5,208 bases of DNA from Domibacillus sp. (GTDB lineage: Bacteria > Bacillota > Bacilli > Bacillales > Domibacillaceae): assembly GCA_031177795.1 (NCBI GenBank), contig JAPSKG010000168.1, forward strand, positions 1 to 5,208. Direction: 5' to 3'. The notes under the pieces were generated by a model. It had not been told where the DNA came from. It was given only the letters and a program-made list of their open reading frames with translations, and searched no databases. This document shows, piece after piece, positions 4,022-5,208 of this stretch (the stretch's first letter is position 1; the number at the start of each line of letters is the position of its first letter). A program made the translations under genes and the position numbers.

Positions 4022-5208
4022 TTTTCTTCCTCCGCCAGTTCCATTGCTTTTAACATAGCCGCCGCTTTTTTAAGCGATTCTTTATATTCATATTCAGCCC
4101 TGGAATCAATGACAATGCCGGCTCCTGCTTGCACATAACCATAACCTTTTGCGGCAAGCATCGTTCGTATAACAATATTGAGCTCCATATCGCCATTGTA
4201 GCCAATCCAGCCAATTGAACCGGTGTAAATGCCACGGCGCACTGGTTCCAATTCTTCAATAATTTCCATCGTTCGCACTTTTGGAGCACCGGTAATAGTG
4301 CCCCCCGGAAAAACAGCATCTATTACATCAGCATTTGTTTTTCCTTCAGCAAGCTCTCCACGTACATTGGAAACAATGTGCATCACATGTGAATATTTTT
4401 CAATAACCATAAACTCATTTACATTCACTGTTCCATAACGGGAAACACGTCCTAAATCATTACGCTCCAGATCAACGAGCATAACATGTTCTGCACGTTC
4501 TTTTTCGTTATTGATCAGTTCAGATGCAAGGCGCAAATCTTCCTCATCATCTTTTCCTCGTGAACGTGTTCCTGCGATAGGGCGTGTTGACAACTCTTTC
4601 CCATGTTTTTTCACAAGCAGTTCCGGTGATCCAGAAACCACCTGAAATTCCGGTGTGTGAATATAAGCCATGTATGGAGACGGGTTGAGCTCTCGAAGTT
4701 TTGCGTAAACAGCGATCGGCGGTACGTTAAGGGGCCGGGCACGCCGAACAGATAAATTCACTTGAAAAACATCGCCTGCAGCGATGTATTCACGTATTTT
4801 TTCAACAGCTGCTTTAAATTGCGTTTCAGGAAACGAAACATCCGTTTTGTCTCCCGCTGTTCCTTTGGCCCATTGCTGCGGCCCAGCGTAATCCATCCAT
4901 TTTTCAAGCAGGTTTTCAAGCCCTTCTTCCGTTTCGCCGATTTTCATTACATATAACTCATTTGTTTGGTGGTCGTAGGCAGCCCACTCGTCAAAAAATA
5001 AAAAGTGGACGTCTGGAAAATCAATGTCTTTTTTGGCCACCTCGGGCAAAAGCTCAATAAACCTTACATAATCATAGCTGATCCAGCCAATTGCCCCGCC
5101 TTGAAAATCCGGCAGGTCCGGTTTTTTCGGAATATTTCTTTCCTGTAAAAAAGAAACAAGTGCATGAATTGGATTTCCATAAAATTGTTTTTGATTTTCT
5201 TTTTCTTT
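4018..5208 (-). CDS. pabB: Aminodeoxychorismate synthase component I, N-terminus outside the window
   Basis: The frame is open to the window edge and shows 396 residues; by the usual family length of about 450-470, some 60-75 N-terminal residues are missing. A TTG at 5047-5049 could be taken as a start, but conserved PabB sequence continues above it (GGAIGWISYDYVRF, then upstream to KQFYGNPIHAL). PabB aminates chorismate at C4 using ammonia from PabA. Motifs of the chorismate-binding fold: SPYMAYI, GSPELLV, RPIAGTRSRG (PIAGT at 4567-4581), ERAEHVMLVDLERNDLGRVS, EKYSHVMHIVSNV, FPGGTITGAPKVRTMEIIEELEP, and GSIGWIGYNGDMELNIVIRT followed by QAGAGIVIDS. FPGGTITGAPK and GSIGW favour PabB over TrpE. 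The PIAGT alanine replaces the lysine of E. coli PabB (PIKGT). It is first of the visible pabB-pabA-pabC operon and shares ATGA with pabA. Confidence 0.92.
   Translation of the reverse strand, partial: KEKENQKQFYGNPIHALVSFLQERNIPKKPDLPDFQGGAIGWISYDYVRFIELLPEVAKKDIDFPDVHFLFFDEWAAYDHQTNELYVMKIGETEEGLENLLEKWMDYAGPQQWAKGTAGDKTDVSFPETQFKAAVEKIREYIAAGDVFQVNLSVRRARPLNVPPIAVYAKLRELNPSPYMAYIHTPEFQVVSGSPELLVKKHGKELSTRPIAGTRSRGKDDEEDLRLASELINNEKERAEHVMLVDLERNDLGRVSRYGTVNVNEFMVIEKYSHVMHIVSNVRGELAEGKTNADVIDAVFPGGTITGAPKVRTMEIIEELEPVRRGIYTGSIGWIGYNGDMELNIVIRTMLAAKGYGYVQAGAGIVIDSRAEYEYKESLKKAAAMLKAMELAEEEK

Noticed and set aside
4022..4080. TRAP-binding site over the pabA ribosome site, as in Bacillus subtilis
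   Set aside because: The minus strand here has only one GAG and no series of spaced GAG/UAG triplets, so the eleven-repeat type of site is absent.
5047..5049. TTG as the start of pabB, making a complete 343-residue protein
   Set aside because: The frame stays open to the window edge, and conserved PabB sequence (GWISYDY and upstream) precedes the TTG. The gene simply runs off the window.

Overview
The window looks like chromosomal DNA of a low-to-moderate GC Firmicute, most likely of the Bacillaceae/Planococcaceae group. The reasons are strong AGGAGG-type ribosome binding sites, GTG and ATG starts, the pabB-pabA-pabC order known from Bacillus folate operons, a YflT-family general stress protein, and a Gram-positive style lipoprotein. 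I cannot name the genus. No tRNA, rRNA, transposase, phage gene or CRISPR array is visible.

Layout. (a) 1-1382, minus strand: a cobalamin (B12) uptake operon. It starts with a probable sigma-A promoter at about 1377-1382. A class I-type cobalamin riboswitch follows at 1177-1345, then an expression platform with an antiterminator and an intrinsic terminator (1087-1175). Next come a BtuF-like lipoprotein (96-1058) and the first 37 codons of a FecCD/BtuC-type permease (1-112). (b) 1496-1672, plus strand: an unrecognised 58-residue single-span membrane protein, followed by an 18-bp perfect inverted repeat that acts as a shared terminator with the gene facing it. (c) 1719-2192, minus strand: an RraA-like/HMG aldolase-family protein. 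(d) 2306-2641, plus strand: a YflT-domain stress protein, divergent from (c), with a sigma-B-like promoter in between. (e) 2610-5208, minus strand: pabB (5' end outside the window), pabA and pabC. These genes are translationally coupled by a 4-nt and a 16-nt overlap, and together they make p-aminobenzoate from chorismate for folate synthesis.

How they work together. PabA releases ammonia from glutamine and PabB uses it to aminate chorismate. PabC removes pyruvate to give p-aminobenzoate. The B12 operon should be shut off when cobalamin is plentiful, through the riboswitch terminator. Both systems feed one-carbon/cofactor metabolism, but they are separately transcribed and I see no direct link.

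Nothing here is clearly a new biological system. The items most worth a second look are the detailed folding switch that can be read directly in the B12 leader, the 32-bp tail-to-tail overlap of pabC with the stress gene and its embedded hairpin, the PIAGT (not PIKGT) motif in PabB, and the unidentified small membrane protein.
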